Source of the DNA: Planctomycetota bacterium
GTDB taxonomy: Bacteria > Planctomycetota > UBA11346
Length of the DNA: 64,000 bases
Assembly: GCA_013816485.1 (NCBI GenBank)
Contig: JACDEI010000013.1
Location: 42,151 to 106,150, forward strand
Direction: 5' to 3'
In this document: piece by piece, positions 54,693 to 62,756 of the stretch
How the letters are laid out: every line of letters begins with the position of its first letter
Numbering within the stretch: position 1 is the stretch's first letter
Notes under the pieces: model-generated
The model's database searches: none
Seen by the model: the letters and a program-made list of their open reading frames with translations, nothing else
What the model was told of the DNA's origin: nothing
Program-made: the position numbers and the translations under genes

Positions 54693-55097
54693 ATGCGCAT
54701 TGCCGTCCGAGCCACCGAGGAAGCCATCATTCGCCTCCTGCGCGCCGGCCATCCTTTGCCCGGTGATATCGTGGATCGCGAATTGGAGACCCGGTTGCCC
54801 GTGTTCCAGAGTGTTGAAGCCGTCCCCGTCAAGAATTACGGCATCGAAGGTACCGGTCGCATCGTCGTCGCCCGCGGCCGTAAGGACGTGTGGTTCGTCG
54901 ACATCAAACGTCGCACGAGCAAGGTCTCGCCCAAAGAAGGCGAGGCGTTCGTCGAGATGCGCGACAAGCTCCAGGCCCGTTACCCTGGGCAGAAGGTCAC
55001 CGGCTGGTTGGTGACCACCGCCGATGTCGATGTGAAGGCCAAGAGCCTGATCGCCGAGCAGGGCTGCTTCGCAACTGCTGGCGCAGCGAAGCGCTAA
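54693..55097 (+). CDS. Small basic cytoplasmic protein, possible nuclease-like fold
   Basis: The protein has 134 residues. The ATG at 54693 has GAAGGAG 6-7 bases upstream. The middle has strand-rich sequence (GRIVVARGRKDVWFVDIKRR). The VDIK portion recalls the D/E-x-K motif of PD-(D/E)xK nucleases, but this is a weak resemblance. Its last codons run into a 15-bp tandem repeat, and a strong intrinsic terminator follows 76 bp later. The gene is thus well bounded and probably expressed alone. Confidence 0.65.
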   Translation: MRIAVRATEEAIIRLLRAGHPLPGDIVDRELETRLPVFQSVEAVPVKNYGIEGTGRIVVARGRKDVWFVDIKRRTSKVSPKEGEAFVEMRDKLQARYPGQKVTGWLVTTADVDVKAKSLIAEQGCFATAGAAKR

Positions 55098-55145
55098 TCC
55101 AGCGAAGCGCTAATCCAGCGAAGCGCTAATTCAGCGAAGCGCTGA
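55084..55145 (+). repeat. 15-bp tandem repeat CAGCGAAGCGCTAAT
   Basis: Four adjacent units lie at the 3' end of the small gene; each contains the palindrome AGCG-AAG-CGCT. The first unit encodes the last residues and the stop of that gene. The others lie in its 3' untranslated region. Confidence 0.8.
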
Positions 55146-55172
55146 ACGACGTTCGTCACTGAACGTGAATCT

Positions 55173-55209
55173 CCGGGGCAGGTCCAATGGACCTGCCCCG
55201 GTTTTTTTT
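55173..55209 (+). terminator. Intrinsic terminator
   Basis: A perfect 13-bp stem (CCGGGGCAGGTCC with GGACCTGCCCCGG) has an AAT loop and is followed directly by eight T residues. It ends transcription of the gene at 54693. It is the clearest rho-independent terminator in the window. Confidence 0.95.
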
Positions 55210-55254
55210 GGTCATCCGTGGCACGGCGTCTCGCCAATGCTGGAAAGCATAGAC

Positions 55255-55446
55255 GCGTCCCGCAGGGACGCCGTGGTAATAGCCTGGCACTTCAGTGCCG
55301 GGAACCTTACGGGTCGACACACGAGTCCTGGAGGGACGGCTGAATCGCTGATGATTTCAGCCGTCCCTCCGGGACTTTGCTAATTTTCACGTCTGTTCCC
55401 GGCACTGAAGTGCCGGGCTATTTCCATGCCGCCCCGGCGGGGCGGC
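55255..55446. repeat. Hairpin-array element (REP-like)
   Basis: At least five hairpins are packed here. They are GCGTCCC-GCA-GGGACGC (55255-55271); a CTGGCACTTCAGTGCC stem (55283-55302); GGAGGGACGGCTGAA with its complement (55330-55370); CCCGGCACTGAAGTGCCGGG (55398-55417), related to the second in inverted form; and GCCGCCCC/GGGGCGGC (55428-55446). No gene is seen in 55210-55528. It resembles dispersed REP/BIME elements, but no second copy is visible here. Confidence 0.75.
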
Positions 55447-55472
55447 GACTTCAGAGTTAGCTTTCTAGCATT

Positions 55473-55518
55473 GGCGTCTCGCCCGTGATCGAGAGATCAT
55501 GATCACGGGCGGGACGCC
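55473..55518. repeat. Long hairpin next to the dnaE 3' end
   Basis: The arms GGCGTCTCGCCCGTGATC (55473-55490) and GATCACGGGCGGGACGCC (55501-55518) pair at 17 of 18 positions around a 10-base loop. It lies just beyond the dnaE stop on the minus strand and could end or stabilise that transcript; no T run is present. Confidence 0.7.
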
Positions 55519-55528
55519 CGTGCCACGA

Positions 55529-58500
55529 TCATCCAGCGCGGGCGTGATTGCCGCGTTGTTCCGAGCGCTGGAGTTCTTCCAGCCCGGCGCTGATCACGCG
55601 CACGTTGTTGGTGCCCCAGATCGCACGCAGTTTCTCCAACAGGTCATGGCTCGGGTGGACGCGCCAAGCTTCACCCAGGATCAACGTCAGCAGCACGTCC
55701 TGCGGCGTGTGGGCGAGGATGCTCACCGGACGTGCGCCAGCGTGTTCCTTGAAGGTAGTTTCGCTTTGCTGCAGCAGGTGTGCCTGCGTCGTGGGATCGG
55801 CGTAGGCGCTGGTGTCGAGGTGCAGGACGATCTCACGCGTCAGGCGTTCAATTGCCATCGTCGCAGGAATCATGTCGTTGATACGTAGGTTGGGCAGCGT
55901 CTCCGCCTGCGCTTCGCCGGGGTCGTCCATCTCAGCCGGCGGTGCATCGCCACCGTCATCGCCACCGCTGAGTTGACGCTGTGGCCGACGTTCGCGGCGA
56001 TCGAGCGTGCCGCAGAACAACGCGACCATGTCCGGTTCGCAATCGTTGCCGAACTTCTCGAAGGCACCGACCTGGGATTCACCGCGGCGGCCTTCACGCC
56101 CTGGGAACAACACGCCCTCGAAGCGACCGAACTGATCTTCCAACGTGAGGATCGCCATGGTTTTTCCGGCCTTGGTGCGGATCACGCGTTTGTCGATCAC
56201 CACCGCGGCGATCGCTACGGAGGTGCCGTTCGCCTGCGCCGCGAGGTCGTTGGTGGTGTGCGTTGCCACGTTGCCGAGCGCGTTGTGCTGTTCGGTCACG
56301 GGATGGCTGGAGATCCAGTAACCGGTGAGAGCTTTTTCGAAGCCGAGTCGTTCGCTGACGGTCCAATCCGGCACGTTGGGATACCCGCGGGTTTCTTCGC
56401 GGAAGGAGTCGTCCTCTTCAAAGGTCGAGAACAACGTCTGCTGGTTCTGCGCCTTGGTGCGCGTCAGCCGGTTACCGCGGTCAAAGGCACGGTCCTGGGT
56501 GTCGAACAGAGATTTGCGATTCAGGTGCAGACTGTCGAGCGCACCGACCTTGATCAGCGATTCCACCACGCGTTTGTTCACCGTGCGAGTGTCGATGCGT
56601 TCGCACAGATCGTAGAGGCTCAAGTAGGGCCCGCGTTCATTGCGTTCAGCGATGAGCGTCTGCGCCGCGCCTTCACCGACCGCCTTCACGCCACCGAAGC
56701 CGAAGCGGATGGTGGCTTCGGATTGCCCCTGGTCCGGGGTCCGGGGTCCGGGGTCCGGGGTTTCTTGGCTGTCGGTTGTCGACTCCGGACCCCGGACCCC
56801 GGACCCCGGACGCTTCTTGATCACCCGGAATTCCCAGCCGGACTCGTTCACGTCTGGTGGTAAAACGGGAATGCCGGACGTGCGGAGTTCCTCGACGAAC
56901 TTCGTCATTTTGTCCTTGTTGTCCATTTCGTAGATCAAGTTCGCGGTCATGAAGGCGGCGTAGTGGTTGGCCTTCATGTAGGCGGTCCAGTACGCGATCA
57001 GGCCGTAACACGCGCTGTGCGATTTGTTGAAGCAGTAGGAGGCGAAGCCCAGGATCTTCTCCCACATTTCTTTGCACTTCTTGCGGTCGAACTGGTGGTT
57101 GGACCACGCGCCTTCGATGAACTTCTCTTCGAGCTTCTTCAGGACGTTGATGTCCTTCTTGCCCATTGCCTTGCGCAGGTCGTCGGCTTCTGCCGGCGTG
57201 AAGCCGCAGAGTTCGCGGCTGATCGACATGACCTGTTCTTGGTAGATGTAGAGCCCGTAGGTTTCCTTGAGCACACCTTCGAGCACCGCGTGCGGGTAGT
57301 CGACCTTCTCGCGACCGTGTTTGCGATCGCAGTACTGCGTGTGCATGCCGGCCATCAGCGGGCCTGGGCGGTAGAGCGCGACCAGCGCGATGAGGTCCTC
57401 GAAGCGGTCAGGCTTGAGCAGTTTGATCAGTTCCTGGAAGCCCGACGATTCACACTGAAATACGCCAAGTGTGCGGCCGGCGCCGAGCATGGCGAAGGTC
57501 TTCGGATCAGCGAGCGGCACCGTGTTGTAATCAATGGTGATGCCTTCGCTCTCCTTGGTGATGTCGGCAGCCTTCTTCAGGATCGACATGGTTTTCAGGC
57601 CGAGGAAGTCCATTTTCAGCAGACCGCATTTTTCAATCTGCGTCATGTTGAACTGGGTCGCGGCCTTGTCTTTGATCTTGCACACCGGCACGTAATCGCT
57701 GACCGGCCCCGGCGCGATGATCATGCCGCAGGCGTGTACGCCGAGCGAGCGACCGAGTTTCTCCAGCTGCAACGCCGCATCGAGCACCTTGCGTGTACGA
57801 TCATCGGTCTCGTAGCGCTTGAGCATGCCGTCGACGGTGCCGAACTCGTTCTTGTCCTTGTCGAGCGGTTTGCGTCCGAGGCAGACTTGGAGATCGTGTT
57901 TGCCCGAGGGATCCTCTGGCACCAGGTTGGCCAGCTCCTGTGACTCTTCCGGCGTCCAGTGGTAGGCGCGCGCGACGTCCTTGATCGCCATGCGCGCCTT
58001 CATGGTGCCGAGCGTCATGATCTGCGTCACCGCGTCGTGGCCGTACTTGTTGGCCACGTAGTCGATGACCTCGCCGCGACGGTCCTTGCAGAAATCGATA
58101 TCGATGTCGGGCATCGACTTTCGCCCAGGATTCAAGAAGCGTTCGAACAGCAGGCCGTAGCGCAGCGGGCACATGTCGGTGATGCCCATGCTGTACGCGA
58201 CGATCGACCCGGCAGCGGAACCACGGCCTGGACCGACGGGAATGCCGCCGTCCTTGGCCCAGTTGATGAAGTCGGCGACGATCAGGAAGTACGCGGCAAA
58301 ACCCATCTTGAGGATGGTTTCCAGTTCGAAGGCGAGGCGCGTCTTCACCTCGTCGCTGGGCGCGTCGCCGTAGCGTTTTTTGATGCCGCGCGCGCACAGT
58401 TCACGCAACCACGATTCTTCGGTCTCACCCGTCGGGCACGGGAACGACGGCAGGTAGTAGGTGCCGGTCGGCACCTTCGAACCTTTGCACAACTCGACGA

Positions 58501-59293
58501 TCTTACGCGTATTGCTGATCGCATCCGGACGTGCGGCGAACAACGCCGCCATTTCATCCGGCGTTTTCAGGTAGTATTCGCGACTCGGCATCCGCTTGCG
58601 GTGCGTGTCGTCGATGGTGGTGACTTTTTGGATCGCCAACTGCACGTCGTGGATGTCGTGGTCACTCTGGTCGAGGTAGTGCACCCAGTTGGTCGCCACC
58701 ACACCCACGCCCGCGGCATCCGCCAACGCGATGTTCCCAGCAGTCTGGTTGAGCGTGCCGTCGGCACCGTGATCACTGAGTTCGACGAACAGCCGCTCGG
58801 TACCGAAGATGCCTTTCAGCAGATCGAGTTGCCGGGTGGCTTCTTCGGTCGCACCTGCCATCAGGTGGCGATTGAGAAACCCGTCTTTGCCCGCACCCGT
58901 CAGGCAGACGAGTCCCTCCGCGTGCGCCGCGATGGCCTCCAGATCGACGCGTGGCTCGAAGTAGAAACCCTCCATCCATCCTTTGCTGACCAGCTTGCCC
59001 AGGTTGCGATAACCCTGTTCGTTCTGCGCCAGCAGCACCAGTTGATGCCAGTCGCGCACGCGTTCGCGCATCCCCAGCGGTGCGACGTTCACCTGGCAGC
59101 CGATGATGGCGGTGACGCCCGCTTCCTTCGCCTGCGAATACAGCTCATAGGCGGCGAAGAGGTTGCCACGGTCGGTCAGCGCGACCGCATCCATACCCTT
59201 CGCCTTCACGCTCTTCAGCAGTCGCGCGACAGTGATCGGCGACTCCAGCAGCGTGTAGTGACTGTGGACGTGAAGGTGGGTGAAGTCGGCCAT
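55529..59293 (-). CDS. dnaE: DNA polymerase III alpha subunit with in-frame repeat insertion
   Basis: DnaE is the chromosome-replicating polymerase. The 1254-residue protein starts with the PHP domain (FTHLHVHSHYTLLE), then shows the catalytic palm motif MPDIDIDFCKDRRGEV near residue 395, GVHACGMIIAP, and KMDFLGLKTMSILKK. FCAH-type finger elements and the tandem helix-hairpin-helix (ADDLRKAMGKKD, SHSACYGLIAYWTAYMKANH) follow. An OB-fold (TSVAIAAVVIDKRVIRTKAG) lies in the C-terminal part. Residues about 827-855 (GSGVRGPES, then TPDPGPRTPD) are an inverted heptamer repeat between FRVIKK and IRFGFGGVKAVGEGA, where family members have a direct strand connection. The frame is kept and no stop is introduced. 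Confidence 0.97.
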   Translation of the reverse strand: MADFTHLHVHSHYTLLESPITVARLLKSVKAKGMDAVALTDRGNLFAAYELYSQAKEAGVTAIIGCQVNVAPLGMRERVRDWHQLVLLAQNEQGYRNLGKLVSKGWMEGFYFEPRVDLEAIAAHAEGLVCLTGAGKDGFLNRHLMAGATEEATRQLDLLKGIFGTERLFVELSDHGADGTLNQTAGNIALADAAGVGVVATNWVHYLDQSDHDIHDVQLAIQKVTTIDDTHRKRMPSREYYLKTPDEMAALFAARPDAISNTRKIVELCKGSKVPTGTYYLPSFPCPTGETEESWLRELCARGIKKRYGDAPSDEVKTRLAFELETILKMGFAAYFLIVADFINWAKDGGIPVGPGRGSAAGSIVAYSMGITDMCPLRYGLLFERFLNPGRKSMPDIDIDFCKDRRGEVIDYVANKYGHDAVTQIMTLGTMKARMAIKDVARAYHWTPEESQELANLVPEDPSGKHDLQVCLGRKPLDKDKNEFGTVDGMLKRYETDDRTRKVLDAALQLEKLGRSLGVHACGMIIAPGPVSDYVPVCKIKDKAATQFNMTQIEKCGLLKMDFLGLKTMSILKKAADITKESEGITIDYNTVPLADPKTFAMLGAGRTLGVFQCESSGFQELIKLLKPDRFEDLIALVALYRPGPLMAGMHTQYCDRKHGREKVDYPHAVLEGVLKETYGLYIYQEQVMSISRELCGFTPAEADDLRKAMGKKDINVLKKLEEKFIEGAWSNHQFDRKKCKEMWEKILGFASYCFNKSHSACYGLIAYWTAYMKANHYAAFMTANLIYEMDNKDKMTKFVEELRTSGIPVLPPDVNESGWEFRVIKKRPGSGVRGPESTTDSQETPDPGPRTPDQGQSEATIRFGFGGVKAVGEGAAQTLIAERNERGPYLSLYDLCERIDTRTVNKRVVESLIKVGALDSLHLNRKSLFDTQDRAFDRGNRLTRTKAQNQQTLFSTFEEDDSFREETRGYPNVPDWTVSERLGFEKALTGYWISSHPVTEQHNALGNVATHTTNDLAAQANGTSVAIAAVVIDKRVIRTKAGKTMAILTLEDQFGRFEGVLFPGREGRRGESQVGAFEKFGNDCEPDMVALFCGTLDRRERRPQRQLSGGDDGGDAPPAEMDDPGEAQAETLPNLRINDMIPATMAIERLTREIVLHLDTSAYADPTTQAHLLQQSETTFKEHAGARPVSILAHTPQDVLLTLILGEAWRVHPSHDLLEKLRAIWGTNNVRVISAGLEELQRSEQRGNHARAG
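56729..56812. repeat. Heptamer inverted repeat, copy D
   Basis: The left arm (56729-56760) is TCCGGGG units and the right arm (56781-56812) is CCCCGGA units with one CTCCGGA. The spacer is 20 bases. The arms are long and almost fully complementary. It lies inside dnaE in frame and is the clearest coding copy. Confidence 0.93.
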
Positions 59294-59410
59294 GATGGTG
59301 GTCGGTCGCAGCCTAGCGCCGGCTGCGCCTCAGCCAGTCACCATCGGCGGTATCCTACATCCTACATCAGAGACGTGATCAGTCAGACAGACGCGTCTTT
59401 GGCGCCAGGT

Positions 59411-59499
59411 CCAGGGGCGGCAGAGCCCCTGGCAGGGTGTAGCGGGACAGCGTCCCGCGAACAACAATCCCCCGAGCGCGCCTGCGCGCGCGAGCGGGG
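59411..59499. repeat. Hairpins beside the four-way junction element
   Basis: These are CCAGGGGC-GGCAGA-GCCCCTGG (59411-59432), GCGGGAC-AGC-GTCCCGC (59442-59458) and an imperfect GC-rich stem at 59468-59499. With the 59501-59576 segment they fill the space between dnaE and the porin gene. Confidence 0.75.
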
Positions 59500-59500
59500 A

Positions 59501-59576
59501 CAGGGTTTGGTTTCGCGTAGCGAAACACACCGGCAAAGCCGGTGTCGCCCAGCCGTCTGGCTGGGCGCAAACCCTG
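59501..59576. repeat. Perfect four-way-junction palindrome
   Basis: The outer stem CAGGGTTTG (59501-59509) pairs with CAAACCCTG (59568-59576). Inside, three hairpins abut with no base left over: GTTTCGC/GCGAAAC (59510-59526), ACACCGGC/GCCGGTGT (59527-59545) and CGCCCAGCC/GGCTGGGCG (59546-59567). All stems are perfectly paired. The segment touches the porin stop codon. It is not a tRNA: stem lengths, loops and conserved bases do not fit. Confidence 0.85.
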
Positions 59577-60947
59577 CTAAAACTTGACCAGCAGGTTCCC
59601 GCCAAACAGGTAGATGATGTCGTCACCCGCATTCGCCGGCACCGACACGGCGGCCTTGTAGCCGTCTTCCGGTTTGAACATGCCGGCCAGCAGGGTGATG
59701 GTGGCGTTGCGGGTGTAATCCCACTGCAAGTGGAGGTCGAATTCCTGGCCGAAGATCCGCCCGGTGGCACCGGCGAGCTGTTCGTTGTTCTTGTAGTAGG
59801 CGTAGATCGATTTGACGCGCACGCGCTTCTTGTCGTCGAGCGCAATTTCGAGCTTAGCTTTATAGGCCTGCAAATTGCCGGTGAGCAGGCGGCTCAGCTC
59901 GCCGTATTTCTCGTTCTCGACGATGTAGGTGTCGCTGACGCCTTCCCAATTGTTGATGAAGGCATCGTTGTTGCCGTCGGCCGGGTTGTTGTCGCCAGTG
60001 AAGTAGTCGCCCTGGATGCCGAGCACCACGCGGCCGAGATGCCAGTCGATCCCGCCGCTGAAGGCGAAGCCGTTGAAGTCGACGTTGCTGTCCTGCTCGC
60101 CCCGCTGCATGGCGAATTCACCGAACAGTTCGAAGTCGCCGAGATCGGCATCACCACCGACGTAGTAGGTTTCCAGTTTGTCGCCGACATCGGTGACGCC
60201 GCCGACCGCGACATTGCGTTCCAGGTTGGCCGAGAGGGTGAAGAACAGACGGTTCTCACCGGCCTTCGCTGGCTCCCAGTCGAGCGTGATGCCGTAGAGT
60301 TGGCTGTCGTCCGGCAAGCGGTAGACGTACGGGGTGATATTGATGGTTTCGAGGTTGTAGGACGCGCGCAATCCATCCCAACTGGTCACCGTCGGATAGT
60401 TGGCACGGCTGTCGAACAGGAACGCGGCGCGATCTTTGCGCAGGTTCCACGACACCGGCATGCGTCCGGCATCGACCGCGAGTTCACGGTAGTTGAGGAA
60501 GTCCTTGAGCTTGATGAAGGCGTCGTCGAGCACGGCGTTGCCGCTCTGGCCGTTCGCGGGGCCATTGTCCGCATCTCCCGGGTAGAGCGTGCCATCGCTG
60601 GTCGCCCGGCTGTCGCCCATCACGCCCTGGCCGGCGATGGTCACCTGGACCTCGACGCGCTGATCGACCGAGATGCGCGTGCCGAGTTCGGCGCGGTACC
60701 AACCTTCCGAGCGGTGGTCACCCACGTCGTCGTTGCCATCGCTGTAGTTGCCCTGCTGGATGCCATCGAGGTCGACCAGACCCTGGATGAACACGCTGCG
60801 ACCGCCGCCCTGGATCCTGCCGGGACCCAGTTCCACCACACTGGTACCGGTCCCGATGACGCCCGACCCGGGAGCATCGGCGGCCGTCGCAGTCGAACAG
60901 GCGATGAGCGCCAAGCCGGGGACGAGCAGGAGCGAGCGGTGGGTCAT
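59577..60947 (-). CDS. Outer-membrane beta-barrel (porin/alginate-export-like) protein
   Basis: The protein has 456 residues. It starts with a signal peptide (LLLVPGLALIACSTATAAD). The mature part is made of alternating beta-strand segments (e.g. VDQRVEVQVTIAGQG, AVDAGRMPVSWNLRKDRAAF, VLGIQGDYFTGD), with acidic turns rich in Asn, Asp and Gly. It ends in Phe (LLVKF), the usual outer-membrane sorting residue. The layout resembles the alginate-export (AlgE-type) family. The ATG at 60947 is chosen for the signal peptide. It probably lets sugars or anions cross the outer membrane; the substrate is unknown. Confidence 0.8.
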   Translation of the reverse strand: MTHRSLLLVPGLALIACSTATAADAPGSGVIGTGTSVVELGPGRIQGGGRSVFIQGLVDLDGIQQGNYSDGNDDVGDHRSEGWYRAELGTRISVDQRVEVQVTIAGQGVMGDSRATSDGTLYPGDADNGPANGQSGNAVLDDAFIKLKDFLNYRELAVDAGRMPVSWNLRKDRAAFLFDSRANYPTVTSWDGLRASYNLETINITPYVYRLPDDSQLYGITLDWEPAKAGENRLFFTLSANLERNVAVGGVTDVGDKLETYYVGGDADLGDFELFGEFAMQRGEQDSNVDFNGFAFSGGIDWHLGRVVLGIQGDYFTGDNNPADGNNDAFINNWEGVSDTYIVENEKYGELSRLLTGNLQAYKAKLEIALDDKKRVRVKSIYAYYKNNEQLAGATGRIFGQEFDLHLQWDYTRNATITLLAGMFKPEDGYKAAVSVPANAGDDIIYLFGGNLLVKF

Positions 60948-61227
60948 GGGATGGGCCTCACGGGGAACGGCTGACGGGACGACAGGTTGTCGGCGCGCCG
61001 CCATCGGCGTGCCAGCAGGCAAACGGGTCGGAACGCTAACCAGGGCATGTCAGGGTGCAATGTGTGCCGCGCGGATTTTCCCGTCTCCTGTCGCCGCCAG
61101 TTCGATGCGCTGTCCTGCTGGCGTGTGCGCGGGTTCGCGTCTGCCCGACCTCCAATCGGTTTGCATGGACGACCTCCGTTGGCAAGGTGCCGACGGCTTC
61201 GACGTCACCGCCTTCCGAGGGCAGTCC

Positions 61228-62220
61228 ATGCGCGCCATCTTTATCCTCATCGTGCTCGCCCTCGCCGGGTTCTTCGCCTGGAAATGGTTCGCACCCCAGC
61301 CCGCTGCCGACGCTGCGGGGACCACGCCCACCGGCAGCGATCCGGCGGTGACGCCGCCCACGACCGGGTTCGGCACCACGCCGGCACAGGCATTGCCGGC
61401 GGAGCTGAAGGCGGCCTACGACCAGGCCGAAGGCGTGTGGGCCGAAGCGGCGAAGAACGGCGGCAATCCACCGACCTCGCCCAAGGCACCGCTACTCGCC
61501 AAGCTCTACAGCACGGTCCTGCGCGGCATCTACAATCAGGACGCGTACAAGGGCCTCGAACTGAAAATGATCAGCGAGCGTCTGACGCCGCTGGGCGACG
61601 CGTTGTTCTTCAGCAAGGCGCGTTACGTCGACGACGAGACCGGTCTCTTCCTGGTCCACCAGGTCGCCTCTGGCGAGAGCCCGGACGCCATCTCGAAGAA
61701 GTACGGCATGCCGCACGAGCTGCTCAACCGCATGCGTGGTCGTGATCCCGGCGATTCGCGGCTGAGCCAGGGCGACGCGCTCAAAGTGGTGAACGTGCGC
61801 GAGCAGGGCGGCAACTTCCTGCACATCGACAAGGGCGATTTCTACCTCGACTGCTACATCGCCGGTCTGTTCGCCCGGCGTTACGTCATCAGCCACGGCG
61901 CCAACGAGACGCCGACGCCGAGTGGTACCACGCGTCTGATCGATCGTGTGCTCAATCCCGATTGGACCGATCCGAAAACTAAAGAGGTCTTTCGCGCAGA
62001 CGACCCGCGCAACATTCTTGGCAAGGTATGGATGAAGTTCTCACCCGATGGCCTCGGCCAGGACGGCCTGGGCATCCACGGCTACACCGGACCCAATCCG
62101 CAGATGCAGGCCAAGGTCAGCAACGGCTGCGTGCGCCTCGACACGCCGCAGGCGCAGGAACTTTATCAACTGCTCGCCCATCCCGACCGCTGCCCGACGG
62201 CGGTGGTGATCGTCGACTGA
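61228..62220 (+). CDS. L,D-transpeptidase with LysM-like domain
   Basis: The protein has 330 residues. An N-terminal membrane helix (MRAIFILIVLALAGFFAWKW) is followed by a Pro/Thr-rich linker and a helical region. A LysM-like domain (VHQVASGESPDAISKKYGM, then LNRMRG) precedes the C-terminal YkuD catalytic domain, with GIHGYTGPN and the nucleophile Cys in KVSNGCVRLD. Such enzymes form 3-3 crosslinks or attach proteins to peptidoglycan. The ATG at 61228 has GAGG 8 bases upstream. It is divergent from the porin-like gene. Confidence 0.9.
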   Translation: MRAIFILIVLALAGFFAWKWFAPQPAADAAGTTPTGSDPAVTPPTTGFGTTPAQALPAELKAAYDQAEGVWAEAAKNGGNPPTSPKAPLLAKLYSTVLRGIYNQDAYKGLELKMISERLTPLGDALFFSKARYVDDETGLFLVHQVASGESPDAISKKYGMPHELLNRMRGRDPGDSRLSQGDALKVVNVREQGGNFLHIDKGDFYLDCYIAGLFARRYVISHGANETPTPSGTTRLIDRVLNPDWTDPKTKEVFRADDPRNILGKVWMKFSPDGLGQDGLGIHGYTGPNPQMQAKVSNGCVRLDTPQAQELYQLLAHPDRCPTAVVIVD

Positions 62221-62224
62221 TCGT

Positions 62225-62632
62225 CGAGTGAACCTCGCCGATCAAACGCTCGCGGACTGACCAGGCTGGTAGCATCCACCGCAAAGAACCGACGATCGGT
62301 GTGATGACCGAAAAACGTCCTGGCAACAGCGGGCAAAAATGGTCCGCCAACTGATGCAGCACCTGACGGAAGACCGCGACCGATACCTTCTTGCGCGCCA
62401 CGCTCAGGCTGCTCTTCGTCGTCGCCGCCACCACGCCCAGCGCACGACACGACTCCTGCGCCAGATCTGTCAACACCGTCGCGTAACTCGACCGCACATC
62501 TGGACGCGTCAGCAGCATCACCGTCACCGACCGCGGCGACCATCGTCGCACGCGTTTGAAGGACGTGGCCACGCCGGACAGCGCAACGGTAAGGTGATGG
62601 AGGAGGTCATGCGGGGAGGGACGTCGGCTCAT
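62225..62632 (-). pseudogene. Truncated, frameshifted IS4-like transposase
   Basis: From the ATG at 62632 the first 100 codons (DLLHHLTVALSGVATSFKRV) match the start of the gene fragment at 63894. Near 62330 the frame is broken: downstream sequence (RRFFAVDATSLVSPR, the IS4-type DDE start) continues only in another frame. The 3' part is lost. The end GACGAATTTTTTACAAGT (from 62640) is shared with the other copy. Confidence 0.75.
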
Positions 62633-62667
62633 GAGCCCCGACGAATTTTTTACAAGTGATTGTCAAT
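62633..62667. mobile_element. IS end, left copy
   Basis: The sequence CGACGAATTTTTTACAAG and then TGATTGTCAAT is the reverse complement of the segment 63859-63887 with one base change. It marks one end of the same IS in opposite orientation. The other end of this copy is missing. Confidence 0.7.
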
Positions 62668-62756
62668 GGGTTATTTAGATGTGATTCTAAAGTGAACGGC
62701 ATTGCCCCCCGCGGGGTCACTCGCCGGTCGTTTGATGGTCAGCGCCTCATCGCCGA

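Noticed and set aside
54693..55097. Firm call as a PD-(D/E)xK nuclease
   Set aside because: Only a single VDIK-like motif is seen; other catalytic elements are not evident.
59501..59576. tRNA gene, because of the cloverleaf shape
   Set aside because: The stem lengths (9, 7, 8, 9), three- and four-base loops and lack of an anticodon loop or T-loop bases do not fit a tRNA.
57959..59587. Long plus-strand frame opposite dnaE
   Set aside because: DnaE is unmistakable on the minus strand; the frame has no recognisable domain.
59730..60974. Plus-strand frame opposite the porin-like gene
   Set aside because: It is rich in Val/Glu/Ala without structure; the minus frame has a signal peptide, beta strands and terminal Phe.
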